The notes: generated by a model from the sequence alone, not told the origin. A stretch of DNA of 64,000 nucleotides from Variovorax ginsengisoli (GCF_030811835.1 NZ_JAUSRO010000018.1:1-64000); one strand, 5' to 3'. Positions 17,370 to 26,312 are shown, counted from the first letter of the stretch. Translations and numbers: made by a program.

Positions 17370-17835
17370 ATCGGCTCAGCTCAGAAGGCCGAGCTCAACG
17401 AGATCGCGAGCTACACCTCGCTCTGCCTGATGGCGAAAAAGCTCGGCTTCTAGCCCAAGAGCGCCAAACCCACAAAGGGCTACGGCAGCGGGCCGCCACC
17501 GCTCATGTCTTCGGAGCGATGGCGTGACAGGAATTCATCAATCCAGAGTCGGGCTTTGAGCGCCAGACGACTCCGTGCCTCCTCTTCCGACGCGGCTCCG
17601 ATGATAGACAGGCGGCAAACCTGCGCGCCGCTGCGACGAACGTCAGCAGAGTAGTGAACGGCCGCTCCGACGCTCTCGCAGCCGACCGTTATCATCCAAT
17701 CAGCGGGCGCCAATGGACCTCCAGGATCATTGACGGGAGGGTGAAGATTCATCAGACTTGCTCTCCAGCCGATTTAGATGCGAGATTTATTATCTATCCA
17801 ATCTGCGGTTCTCCAGTAAGCCATGGGTGACCATG
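17370..17835. repeat. Duplicated 430-460 bp segment, copy B
   Basis: Counterpart of 4030-4490 in the same orientation. It contains a plus-strand tail ending KAELNEIASYTSLCLMAKKL plus GF-stop at 17453, the minus-strand paralogous gene and its upstream TTTATTATCT region. The plus-strand tail looks like the end of a real gene whose beginning is lost in both copies. Confidence 0.75.
17480..17752 (-). CDS. Small conserved hypothetical protein, paralogue B
   Basis: 90 residues, about 85 percent identical by eye to 4146-4409, with the same opening MNLHPPVNDPGG and the same helical end EEEARSRLALKARLWID. It has extra residues at the C-terminus (SGGGPLP). No function recognised. Presence of two well-preserved copies in one window points to duplication of the segment rather than an insertion sequence. 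Confidence 0.6.
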   Translation of the reverse strand: MNLHPPVNDPGGPLAPADWMITVGCESVGAAVHYSADVRRSGAQVCRLSIIGAASEEEARSRLALKARLWIDEFLSRHRSEDMSGGGPLP

Positions 17836-18059
17836 CTCTGAGCGTGGGGCGGGGGAGATGCATGTGCTTGCTGCTGTCCAACGGCTGTGGCTAGGACTTT
17901 TACTTGGCGGCTGGCTTGTTATCGCCTTTGTCCCCCGGCTCTTTCCCAGGCACTGTCGACCCGCACCTTACCGGCCGTACTAGCGCAATGGCCGTGAAGG
18001 CCGCAAGCTTGGGGAACGACGGATATAAGAAATAGCAGATTTAAGAGGAGCACATCATC

Positions 18060-18210
18060 AGTTTCATCAAGCACGCCGAGTACGCCCGCATTGATGTTCC
18101 CGTCGCTCGGCAGATGCGTAAATTGGAGGCGGAGAAAAACAGCCTCGAGAAGCTGTCGGCTGGCGCCCACCTAGTCTTGAGGCGCTGAACAAAGCCCTCG
18201 AGTAAAAGTA
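18060..18210 (+). pseudogene. Possible remnant of an IS3-type OrfA
   Basis: The plus strand reads ARIDVPVARQMRKLEAEKNS followed by LEKLSAG, then after a frame change LNKALE. This resembles the leucine-zipper end of IS3/IS407 OrfA (R-x-L-x-x-L-E-x-E-N-x-x-L-K-x-L). Nothing else of the element is visible, so the call is weak. Confidence 0.35.
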
Positions 18211-18239
18211 AAGCGCTACCCCCGCCGCGAAGTAGCTCA

Positions 18240-18640
18240 TCGGACTTGCGCCGCGTAGACGCCAGGCACCCGGCCGAAATCCGATCTGGCCCCGCCTTTC
18301 ATCACGCTGTCGTACGGCTTGCCCTCGTTGCGCACCAGCTTGCCGCGCCAACTTCGCTCGACGTCTCACTCGGCGCCTACCGCCTGAATCATGGCGACGA
18401 CTTCCTCGATGGACGATGCTTCCGACTCACTCGGCTTGACCGTATTGGCGTACATCCGTCCATAGCGGGCGCGGTTTTCGTGACCCATGACCTCGTGGCG
18501 AACTTCCACTCAATACAAAGTGCAGCGAATGTCGGCGAACCGGCCATAAGGCTATGCTTGCTCACATCGGCCTGGGCGCGGCGCAGCTGCACTTGGTCCA
18601 AGACGTCGTGCAAGATCTCCCTCGGTGTCCGATTGCTCGC
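18240..18640 (-). pseudogene. Possible integrase-like remnant
   Basis: Minus-strand pieces in different frames (DVLDQVQLRRAQADVSKHS, TFAALCIEWKFATRSWVTKT, YANTVKPSESEASSIEEVV, and KGGARSDFGRVPGVYAAQVR before a stop) resemble the N-terminal, core-binding part of P4-type integrases in part. Frame changes interrupt it. The identity is tentative. Confidence 0.3.
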
Positions 18641-18755
18641 CCGTGCCTATCGCATCGGTGCCGCTGTCACGCGAATCGCTGGGGCCCATGCTTTCTTCGT
18701 CGCTTCCCCTGGGTTGCAGGTGGCGCTACCCCCCCACGATGCGCTCGTCGCCATA

Positions 18756-19202
18756 TTAGGTTCCTTGGGTCGCGGTGGACACGTCCCCCTTCCGGTCGAT
18801 TTCCTGTTCGGCCTGCAGCCAGTCTTGTTCTTCGCTGCCGGCGCCGCCGCCCTCGCGCTCACGCCGCTGGTAGGCTTCGTAAGCGGCGCGGCGGATTGCT
18901 GCCTCGCGCCCACCTTCGTCTGGCGCGGAATCCAGGGGGGCAGCTTCGCCGACCACGGGCTCGCGATTGGACTGTGGCGTCAGGTCCTCGGTCAGGCCGA
19001 ATGGCGCGGAGTCGTCCTGCTTCGTGGCTTCCACGTTCCTACGCCTGTCCTTCATGCGTTCGGCTGGACCGGGGCCTGAAACATCTTCGCCGGCTGCGTT
19101 CTTTTTACCGGTGAAGCTTTCGCCCGCTCCCATGTTGTCCACACCGCCACTGGTGGCGGGGCGGGTTCCGTCGCCGGAACCTATCACGGGTATATTGCTC
19201 AT
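18756..19202 (-). CDS. DUF2934-family small hydrophilic protein
   Basis: 148 residues. The first 90 are Gly/Pro/Ser/charge-rich and probably disordered; the C-terminal part AAIRRAAYEAYQRRE followed by GGGAGSEEQDWLQAEQEI is the DUF2934 signature (I-R-x-x-A-Y-x-x-x-x-x-R-x-G then D-W-x-x-A-E). These proteins are common in plant- and soil-associated proteobacteria with no known activity. ATG 19202 has a strong AAGGAG 6 bases upstream. It is isolated. Confidence 0.7.
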   Translation of the reverse strand: MSNIPVIGSGDGTRPATSGGVDNMGAGESFTGKKNAAGEDVSGPGPAERMKDRRRNVEATKQDDSAPFGLTEDLTPQSNREPVVGEAAPLDSAPDEGGREAAIRRAAYEAYQRREREGGGAGSEEQDWLQAEQEIDRKGDVSTATQGT

Positions 19203-19893
19203 GTCATTCTCCTTTGCGCTGGGATGGATCGTGTAATCGTCGGCATGGCGGTGCTCTTGGAGTTGATAGCTGCCTTAGCCGCAAACGAAGAGGTGTTCAT
19301 GGCCGAAGGTGCCAGTGAATATCCGGGCTACCACGTAGGCGCACTTCAGCATTAGATGTCTGAAATCGCTGCGGGTTGAGCGCGTGACATGGGTTAGCCC
19401 TGAAGCTTTCATGTGTCGTTCCGGCGTTCATTCAGATTGGGCTTGAGAGCCTGGAAGGCTACAAAACACCCGATCAACTGAGAAGCCCAACCCGAGGAAC
19501 ACCCATAAGCACGCTGCAGTCGCTTATTGCACGCTATGTCGATACCTGGGCTTCCAGGGTCAGGCGTGTCTGGCACGCCGGCGGCCGCTCGCGATAGCGG
19601 CGCCACGAGCGCCGGTCCGAGTCGTTTGGATGAGGAAGGACGCCCGGCGGCAGAGAACGTTGAGTGCGAAGCAACGACCTCCCTCACCGACTCAAACCCA
19701 GACACACGCGCGGCGTGCGACGCTCTTGGTCCGACACGCAAAAGAATGCGATCCATGGCCAGATCGCGGATGCCTTATCGATCAGCGAGCGCCTCGCATC
19801 TGTCGAAAATCGCGCGGTGCCGGCGGCGGGCTCGCCAATTATTCGTTCCGTCTCGCACGGACCACCTCTAGGCAGCGGTCTTGGTCATATGGG
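19203..19893. other. Gene-free stretch before the recombinase
   Basis: Open frames exist in both directions but none has a recognisable product or start. It ends at the palindrome ahead of the recombinase gene. Confidence 0.35.
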
Positions 19894-19919
19894 CCTAAGA
19901 TTACTCCCATAATCTTAGG
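19894..19919. promoter_or_regulatory. Perfect palindrome with 6-base centre upstream of the recombinase
   Basis: Arms CCTAAGATTA (19894-19903) and TAATCTTAGG (19910-19919) flank CTCCCA. The layout of two 10 bp inverted arms around a 6 bp centre is that of tyrosine-recombinase core sites (dif, loxP-like), and the site ends 21 bases before the recombinase ATG. It could equally be an autoregulatory operator. Confidence 0.55.
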
Positions 19920-19940
19920 TCTAAATCCAACAGTCAAAAC

Positions 19941-21755
19941 ATGCCTTTCATGCCAGGACCATCATCACGCACAGGCGCCACAGAGGAGAAGCCGACCTCT
20001 CGGCGCTTCGTTCGACGCCTTGGGGCCCACCATTTCGCCCACCTTCGCGGCGTGGCCGAGGGTCTGGACTTGGTGTCCTGTGCAACACGCTACCTGGGCA
20101 TCGAGCACGGCAACGAAGCACGTGCCGCGCACCGACAGACCGTCGACGCGGTCAGGGCCATCGCCCGGCGTCGGGGCGAGGCCTGGCGGCTGATTGGCCT
20201 GTCCATCCAGCAGGTTGGCGCGAGCCGGCCGAGCCTGGATGAGTTCGCGGACGGGCGCTTCGATGGATTCTCGGAAGCGGAGGTACTCGAGCTCTACCAG
20301 GAGGCGTTTCCCGCCGACCGAAAAACTGCGCGCAGCCAGCGGCTTCGTGATCGGCAGCTCGCGCTGCTCCATCGCCTTGAGGCGATGGCAGCGGAGAGCC
20401 CTCAGCCCGGTGACCTGGTCTCGGGCTGGTTCGACGACCGCACTGCCCACAAGCTCACGGCCGCTGGGATGGTGTCCTTGGGCGACCTGAATGCGCGCAT
20501 CGCCGCCGGCGGGCAGTGGTTTAGGACAATGCCCGCCGTGGGACGGGCCAAGGCTGAGCGGATCGCCCAGCATCTGAGCACGCTGCTGCCAGCGGCGCCG
20601 CGTCCCTCCCGGCCCGTCTTCACGCTGAGCCCTACACCCTCGCTCTTTGCCGATCCGCTGGGCACCGCCAGGCCCCAGCCCATTGCCTCGACCTCCACTC
20701 ATCCTTCACCCTCCATGGTCGCTGGGCGGCTGCTTGATGCACCGAACGACGCCGCAGCAGTGCACGCCTGGATCGACGCCCGCGCAGGCTCTGCAGCCAC
20801 AGCCAAGGCGTATCGACGCGAGGCCACGCGGCTCCTGCTGTGGCTGCAGTACGAGCGGAACCGGACCCTTGTGCAGATGGATGTGGCCGATTGCACGGCA
20901 TATATGGCGTTTCTGCAGAACGTGCCCGCTCGCTGGATTTCGCGCGAGCGCGCGTCACCAGGTCGACCCGGCTGGGCGCCTTTCAGGGGGCCGCTTTCAC
21001 ACGCGAGCCATCGCCAAGCCATCGTCACCGTGGGCGCCCTCTTCACCTGGCTACAGTCGGCACAATACGTGGCAGCGAACCCCTGGCAGCTGGTGAACAA
21101 GAAAACTGGTGACGACAGGGGGGATAAATTGTTGGATACGAAGGCGTTTTCAGAGCCGGCGATGGCCGAGGTGCTGCGATTCGTCGACGCCCAACCGATG
21201 ACCGCATCCAGCGCGCGCATCCGCTTTATCCTGCGTTTCGTGGAGTCCGTGGGTCTGCGGTCGGCTGAGCTGCTGGGCGCCACCCTGGGCGACATTCGCC
21301 TCGAACCCGAAGGTTGGGTGATCCAGGTTCACGGCAAGGGCTCGAAGAACCGCATCGCTGCCATCCCAGGGCAGGCCCTCGATGCCTTGCAGGCCTACTT
21401 GCAAACCCGCGGTCTGGCCAGTATTCAAGAGGCGCCTCCCGCTGCACCCTTGCTTTCGAGTACGGCCGACGCCATGACGGGCGTAGGTTACCAAGCGCTC
21501 TACGAACACGTTCGCGGCTGGATCAGGAAGGCTGTAGCCGCTTCGGCGCTGCCGATGGCGGAGCGAGCCAAGCTGGCAGGGGCGACCACCCACTGGCTGC
21601 GTCACACGTTCGGCACACGCGCCATCGCGCGCGAGGTGCCGCTGGACGTCATCCAGGCTCAGATGGGGCATGCGAGTATCCAGATGACTACGGGGATCTA
21701 CGGCAGGGCACCAATCCGCAGGCGGCTGGACGAGCTTGGGAAGGCGTTCTCGTAG
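19941..21755 (+). CDS. Tyrosine recombinase with N-terminal DUF3701 region
   Basis: 604 residues. The first 220 or so form the DUF3701-like region (FAHLRGVAEGLDLVSCATRY, FDGFSEAEVLELYQEAF, RDRQLALLHRLEAMA); residues 270-400 are the core-binding domain; the catalytic domain follows with Arg near 440 (SVGLRSAELLGA), HWLRHTFG near 550, GHASIQMT and the nucleophile Tyr near 586 (GIYGRAP). All R-K-H-R-H-Y residues appear to be present. Recombinases of this architecture are common on betaproteobacterial plasmids and islands. Being next to parAB and the origin, it may resolve multimers; mobile-element excision is the alternative. The palindrome just upstream is a candidate substrate. Confidence 0.9.
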   Translation: MPFMPGPSSRTGATEEKPTSRRFVRRLGAHHFAHLRGVAEGLDLVSCATRYLGIEHGNEARAAHRQTVDAVRAIARRRGEAWRLIGLSIQQVGASRPSLDEFADGRFDGFSEAEVLELYQEAFPADRKTARSQRLRDRQLALLHRLEAMAAESPQPGDLVSGWFDDRTAHKLTAAGMVSLGDLNARIAAGGQWFRTMPAVGRAKAERIAQHLSTLLPAAPRPSRPVFTLSPTPSLFADPLGTARPQPIASTSTHPSPSMVAGRLLDAPNDAAAVHAWIDARAGSAATAKAYRREATRLLLWLQYERNRTLVQMDVADCTAYMAFLQNVPARWISRERASPGRPGWAPFRGPLSHASHRQAIVTVGALFTWLQSAQYVAANPWQLVNKKTGDDRGDKLLDTKAFSEPAMAEVLRFVDAQPMTASSARIRFILRFVESVGLRSAELLGATLGDIRLEPEGWVIQVHGKGSKNRIAAIPGQALDALQAYLQTRGLASIQEAPPAAPLLSSTADAMTGVGYQALYEHVRGWIRKAVAASALPMAERAKLAGATTHWLRHTFGTRAIAREVPLDVIQAQMGHASIQMTTGIYGRAPIRRRLDELGKAFS

Positions 21756-21864
21756 CATCCAAGACTTTGCTATCGAGACCAGGATCGCGTCGGTCTTCGC
21801 TTTTCCGGACCCTGGAGACCCATTGTTACGGGTTCGGCTATCCCTCCGGGTCTCCGAGTTGAAG

Positions 21865-21885
21865 AGTGGTGCACCGTGCACCACT
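21865..21885. promoter_or_regulatory. Candidate parS-like palindrome 1
   Basis: AGTGGTGCAC, one base, GTGCACCACT: perfect 10 bp arms. The core GTGGTGCACCGTGCACCAC is exactly the reverse complement of the core at 22012-22030. It lies between the recombinase stop and parB. Confidence 0.6.
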
Positions 21886-22006
21886 GCCGCTGATCCGTCC
21901 CTCTAAGCCACTCGACCGGCGTTTGTTTCGTCAATAGTTCACAGATACATGATTTCCGAAGCTCATGACGCCCTCCTTCTCCAGGTCTGTCGACGTGGGC
22001 TAAAAA

Positions 22007-22035
22007 AAGGGGTGGTGCACGGTGCACCACCCCTT
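22007..22035 (-). terminator. parAB terminator hairpin, also parS-like palindrome 2
   Basis: Perfect 14 bp arms (AAGGGGTGGTGCAC and GTGCACCACCCCTT) separated by one base, followed on the minus strand by a run of seven T (22008-22002). It lies 20 bases after the parB stop and fits a rho-independent terminator for parAB. Its core repeats the palindrome at 21865-21885, so it may also bind ParB. Confidence 0.7.
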
Positions 22036-22055
22036 CAGCCACGAAAAGTCCGAGC

Positions 22056-23048
22056 TTAGCCGGCCAGCGTTTTGACGATGAATTCCTCTATGGCTTTCAG
22101 CTTCGCAGGAGACACTGCTTTGAGCTCGATGGCTACGCCATTCTTCGACTCTTTGACAGTGAAAGCCTTAACGTCACCCGCCATCACTTGGCGTCGCGAC
22201 GTGCTGCTTCTTGCGTCTATCAACCGATCGTACACAGCCTTAGCACTTAGGCTCGACCCGGCGGAACGTTCATCGCGCAGACTCGCAGCCAACGCAAGAA
22301 CAGCCGCCGAATCCCGCTTTAACGCATCGCCCAAAGGTTCAGACCAACGATACTGAATCTCGAGCGGCGAAGGGAATGCATCGAGTATTTCTCTCGGCAA
22401 TCTCGCAATGGCCAGTGCACGCGACACATTGCTGTGTGCCACGCCAAGTGCATCCGCGAGCCTGCGAAGGGATGGGTACAAACCATCATCGAGAGCACGA
22501 CGGTACATCTCACCTTGCTCATAAGGCCGGAGATCCGCACGTTCGCGGTTCTCGCGATCCATTTCAACGAACAATTGCTCTTCTGAAAGCGTCTCCACCA
22601 AGGCGAAAACTTGCAGGCCCAGCTCCAGACAGGCGCGGTGCCGACGATGGCCATAGACAATCTCAAACTCTTCGCCACTTTCCCCCACGGGCCGCACTTT
22701 GATAGGTTGGACGTTGGCCCCAGCTCTGGCGATGTCGTTTTTGAGGGTCTCAAACTCAGGAGTAGTGAAACTGTCGTCATGTCGGTTTGCCCAACGGCTC
22801 GGCTTCACACGCTTCGGATCCAGCTTCCGTGCAGGTGTCGCGTTCTCCCACACCTTCAATTCTTCGCGTAATTGCTCGTTCTCTCGTGCCGTCTCGGCGT
22901 CCGCGTGCATCGCTTGAATTGCGTGAGCCGGTCCCGATCGAACCCCACTCGGCGGGCGCAACGCAGGGGCTTGCGGCTCAGGGGGAGCAACTGAGAAGGA
23001 CTTCGCTGCAAGACTTGCGCGCTCGCGCACGCTCAAAACTTTTGCCAT
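22056..23048 (-). CDS. parB: ParB-family centromere-binding CTPase
   Basis: 330 residues. A charged N-terminal arm leads to the ParB/Srx domain with ELKVWENATP, the conserved strand QPIKVRPVGE and the CTP-binding motif YGHRRHRACLEL (about 132-143). NRERADLRPYEQGEMYRRAL and the helix-turn-helix SLRRLADALGVAHSNVSRAL (about 183-202) bind parS. Its start is 3 bases after the ParA stop at 23052, so both are one operon. ParB loads at parS and activates ParA. The two GTGGTGCAC palindromes just downstream are the most likely centromere. Confidence 0.93.
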   Translation of the reverse strand: MAKVLSVRERASLAAKSFSVAPPEPQAPALRPPSGVRSGPAHAIQAMHADAETARENEQLREELKVWENATPARKLDPKRVKPSRWANRHDDSFTTPEFETLKNDIARAGANVQPIKVRPVGESGEEFEIVYGHRRHRACLELGLQVFALVETLSEEQLFVEMDRENRERADLRPYEQGEMYRRALDDGLYPSLRRLADALGVAHSNVSRALAIARLPREILDAFPSPLEIQYRWSEPLGDALKRDSAAVLALAASLRDERSAGSSLSAKAVYDRLIDARSSTSRRQVMAGDVKAFTVKESKNGVAIELKAVSPAKLKAIEEFIVKTLAG

Positions 23049-23051
23049 GGC

Positions 23052-24260
23052 TTAACCTTTCCTTTCTAGAGCCTTGCTTGCTTCAATATCGCCTTCGTAG
23101 ATCGCCGCGATCTGCATTGACACGTGACCCACGAGTTGGTCGTAGGCATCGCGTGCACGTTTGAGCGTCTTCGCCTGTGCGCTGTTTGCGTCCATGTCAT
23201 AAACGGTCCCGAACCCCGCACTTGCCGTCGCAGCAATCGACGTCTTGGGTATCTCAATCGAAAGCACCTTTGATCCATACGCCGCGACAATCCATTCGCG
23301 CACGTCCACGCTCACGGCATCAGCGCGGTCGACTCGTGAGAGAACGATGTCGACAAAGCTGAATTTCTTGTTATCGCCGCGAGTCCGAAAGAGTTGACTG
23401 CAAACTTCGGTGAAGAGCGTCCAGAACTGCGTTGATGATGCGAAATCCAATGCATTCGGTGGCAGAGGCATGACGATGCCATCAGCAGCAATGAGCGCGT
23501 TGATCGTGATGTAACTCAGTGACGGCGGCGTATCGATAATGATCACGTCATAAGTGCGCCGCGCCTCTTCCAGGCCGGCATCGAGCACGCGCCAAAACGC
23601 AAAATCCTTTTCTGCCTTTTGGCGAGCCGGCAGAAGAAATTCTGCGTTAAACAGCACCGGCGCAGCGGCTACCAGATCAATGCCATCCCAGTAGGTAGAC
23701 CTGACGGCCGGCATAATGGACGATTCTTCACCGCTGCACAGAGCCAAGATTGTCTGATCAGCCTCAACCTCCGTGTCAGGCAGCACGCCGAACAAGGTTG
23801 TCAACGAGCCCTGTGGATCGGTATCGATAACCAGAACCCGATGCCCTTGCAGGCTGAGACCCTGCGCAAGCGCTGCCGCCGTCGTTGTCTTGCTGACACC
23901 ACCCTTGAAGTTGGCGACAGTGATCGTTGCGGCCGCCGACTTCGACGGATCGCGCAGGCTCTCCGCTTTTACTGAACGAACCCAGGTACGTGCCTCAGCC
24001 AGGGTCCACTCGCGACGCGGGGACCCTGGCTGCTCACCAGACGGCAACTCTCCCTTTTTTGCAAGGTATTGCACTTGCGTGGTTTCAAGCCCGCAAAGCT
24101 CAGCCAGGCGAGCAGAGTTGAACGTAGGAGGCGACTTTCGGGACTCGGGTGCAAGCATCGACGTGCGAGCCTGCTGGATCACCAATGAGGACACTTCGGC
24201 AACTTGCTGAAGCGCTGCGATGTCGATGTGTGGAAGAAGTGCTTTGATCTTTGGGGCCAT
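23052..24260 (-). CDS. parA: ParA-family partition ATPase with N-terminal DNA-binding domain
   Basis: 402 residues from ATG 24260 (the open frame to 24344 adds a weak extension). The N-terminal 110 residues contain a MerR-like winged helix (LAELCGLETTQVQYLAKKGE then REWTLAEARTWV), so this is a type Ia ParA that represses its own promoter. The deviant Walker A motif is FKGGVSKTTTA near 118-128, with the signature Lys, and Walker B is VIIIDTPPS. It positions plasmid copies on the nucleoid together with ParB. TTTCGCGAAA at 24301-24310 upstream is a candidate operator. Confidence 0.93.
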   Translation of the reverse strand: MAPKIKALLPHIDIAALQQVAEVSSLVIQQARTSMLAPESRKSPPTFNSARLAELCGLETTQVQYLAKKGELPSGEQPGSPRREWTLAEARTWVRSVKAESLRDPSKSAAATITVANFKGGVSKTTTAAALAQGLSLQGHRVLVIDTDPQGSLTTLFGVLPDTEVEADQTILALCSGEESSIMPAVRSTYWDGIDLVAAAPVLFNAEFLLPARQKAEKDFAFWRVLDAGLEEARRTYDVIIIDTPPSLSYITINALIAADGIVMPLPPNALDFASSTQFWTLFTEVCSQLFRTRGDNKKFSFVDIVLSRVDRADAVSVDVREWIVAAYGSKVLSIEIPKTSIAATASAGFGTVYDMDANSAQAKTLKRARDAYDQLVGHVSMQIAAIYEGDIEASKALERKG

Positions 24261-24300
24261 GGGACATCCTGTTTGCGCGATTTTAGGCGAATCGTTGTGT

Positions 24301-24310
24301 TTTCGCGAAA
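24301..24310. promoter_or_regulatory. Palindrome in the parA promoter region
   Basis: TTTCGCGAAA lies 41 bases upstream of the parA ATG. It shares the half-site TTTCGC with the larger palindromes near virB1, the two-component system and mobC, but has no CATG centre. Confidence 0.4.
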
Positions 24311-24419
24311 CATAAAATTCGACCGAATACTCGAAACTTGCCAAACTGTTGATTCAGCAAAACTGTCCCACTCGATGCGTGAGTTTCCTGGCGTTTGCCG
24401 CGGAAAACGTCCTCCTGGG

Positions 24420-24830
24420 ACTCGGTTTTCCGGCTTTCTATCCATCAGCCCCCTGTCTTCAAGACTAAGTCTTAAGAGAAGTCTTAAATACAGTTTGTGG
24501 GAAGAATCGTCTCATTTTTTATAATAAAATCAACAGCTTAGGATTACATAGTATCCAGGGTTCTATCCCTGAACATCCGGCTTTCTATCCCTAATCATCC
24601 AAGTTCCTACCCACAAACATCCAGCTATTTATCGCCGGCGGCAGTGAGTTATCCACAGACCTCCGAGCACGATCACGGTGGGTGGGAGAGGGTCCATGGA
24701 GCGGCTGATAAGCGAGCGCGAGGCGCGACCGCTACTTCGAGAAAGCTCTCGATCTTTCCAACGTGAACACCGGAAGGCCGATCATCCAGCTTTCTATACC
24801 CCGCAGTCCGAAGCTGCCACGTCCACGGCT
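24420..24830. other. oriV: Vegetative replication origin (oriV) with iterons, DnaA box and AT-rich region
   Basis: Four 22 bp iterons begin at exactly 22-base intervals (24553, 24575, 24597, 24619), each of the type ATCCGGCTTTCTATCC plus a less conserved AT tail. Further copies lie at 24429 (15 bases identical to the second iteron) and about 24784. A perfect DnaA box TTATCCACA is at 24649-24657. An AT-rich stretch at 24511-24552 (tttttataataaaatc) is a natural unwinding site, and AAGTCTTAA occurs twice at 24467 and 24479. This is the standard layout of an iteron plasmid origin next to its initiator gene. Confidence 0.9.
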
Positions 24831-24883
24831 CTATCGTCCAAAAATCGCGTAGAATTTCTGGAACATTCGAGAAGGTGCTGGAG

Positions 24884-26251
24884 ATGAAGTCGACAGATCC
24901 GATGCTGCTGAAGAAGCCCGTTCAGTCGCTAGTGATGATTCCCAAAATCGGAAAGCTCACGACGACGGCCCGTAAGCTCTTCAATGTCATCCTGCAGACG
25001 AGTCAGCAGCAGATCGCCGAACTCAGCAAGAACGGCGCCGTCGACCTTGGTGGTCACATGTACAGCGCCCGGTTGAGCGACCTCTTGGAGCCGATCCAGC
25101 AAGGTTCTTCAAACCTGCGTGCGCTCGGCAAGACGTACTTTCGCGAGATGATGCAGACGACCATCGAATGGGAAGCCCCGGACTCGAAGAAAAGCGGCAT
25201 CGTGTGGGACATCTCGCATCTGCTCAGCGCGGCCCGCCTTGAGTACGTTGATAAAGAGGGCAATCCAGGAAGCTCAACGAATTCGCACCTTGTCGCAAAA
25301 TGGGGACTTCCGGCACCGCTCTACAACGCACTCAAGCATCCTGAGCTCTACGCGCAAGTGAACATCAGGCAAATCGCAAAGCTCGGCTCCTACGAAGCCG
25401 TGGCACTTTACGAAATTTGCACGCGCTATCGTTCGAACTTCGATGGCCTCACCAATAAATCGGAACCATTGTGGTGGGTGCGGGCGCTTACAAACAAACA
25501 ACCCGCCATCGATCCGATTACGCAGGCGCCAAAGTACAGGCCTTGGGTGAAGTTCAAGGACGACAAGCTCAAAGATGCAATCGCCGAGATCAGCCAACTC
25601 ACAGATCTTGAGATCGAATTGATTGAAGAGCGCGAAGGCAAAAAAATTGCGTTTGTGCAGTTCCGAGTCAGGCGGAAGGCGGAGTCGCAGGGCGACACCA
25701 CCCCAGTGGTGTCCACATCGATCGCGGAATTGTCTCTCAAGTGCGGCATCGCACTGCAAGATATCTCCAAGCTCCTCAGGGTCGGTATTGGTGAGGGGCC
25801 GCTGAAGATTGCACTACTGAAGCTCGAGAGCCGGATGGCTCGTGAGGATCTTGAGCCGATCGGCTCGAAACTTTCGTACCTCAACACCGTGATCGCGGAG
25901 ACGCAAAAATACGTCGCCATAGACATACCAGTGCCGCCATCGGTTGAGACACCAGGGCCTGTCGAGCGTCTTGCCGTCGTTACACCCCCGGTCGCACCAA
26001 TCTCGTACAAAGATCGAAGGCGTGCAGAGATTAAGGCAGACTTTACAAAGCTCAGCAAGGAAGAGCAGCAACCGTACGCGCTGGCGGCATCGGATTTGCT
26101 CAAGGCAGCAGGTCTCATGCAGCCGTCCGTTGCACGGGCGATTTTCAGCCAGGACTGGCTCAAGAATGGCTTGCTGCTGAGCAAGATGATCGAAGCCTAT
26201 GCGGTGGCCACGCACGGGCCGGACTGGGCTGCTGAACCGGTTGAAAGTTAG
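24884..26251 (+). CDS. repB: Plasmid replication initiator, Rep_3-like
   Basis: 455 residues. Two winged-helix domains are suggested: residues about 15-150 (LTTTARKLFNVILQTSQQQI, DLLEPIQQGSSNLRALGKTY) and about 155-260 (LPAPLYNALKHPELYAQVNI, GSYEAVALYEICTRYRSNFD, WVRALTNKQP), as in Rep_3/RepE-type initiators that bind iterons. A long C-terminal extension (EEQQPYALAASDLLKAAGLM) is duplicated downstream at 28020-28216. ATG 24884 is chosen with GAAGG 8 bases upstream; an in-frame GTG at 24875 is the alternative. The gene reads away from the iterons. No frame damage is seen. Confidence 0.85.
   Translation: MKSTDPMLLKKPVQSLVMIPKIGKLTTTARKLFNVILQTSQQQIAELSKNGAVDLGGHMYSARLSDLLEPIQQGSSNLRALGKTYFREMMQTTIEWEAPDSKKSGIVWDISHLLSAARLEYVDKEGNPGSSTNSHLVAKWGLPAPLYNALKHPELYAQVNIRQIAKLGSYEAVALYEICTRYRSNFDGLTNKSEPLWWVRALTNKQPAIDPITQAPKYRPWVKFKDDKLKDAIAEISQLTDLEIELIEEREGKKIAFVQFRVRRKAESQGDTTPVVSTSIAELSLKCGIALQDISKLLRVGIGEGPLKIALLKLESRMAREDLEPIGSKLSYLNTVIAETQKYVAIDIPVPPSVETPGPVERLAVVTPPVAPISYKDRRRAEIKADFTKLSKEEQQPYALAASDLLKAAGLMQPSVARAIFSQDWLKNGLLLSKMIEAYAVATHGPDWAAEPVES
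26055..26251 (+). repeat. Direct repeat of rep 3' end, copy 1 (in rep)
   Basis: About 197 bases almost identical (roughly 95 percent by eye) to 28020-28216, including the stop codon and the following GG. It marks one side of the AbiE-type module. Confidence 0.85.
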
Positions 26252-26312
26252 GGTCGGGTACGCTAAGCAACCAGCATGCCGCTCCGGACAGCTGCCTGCT
26301 GAGCGATTGGGC

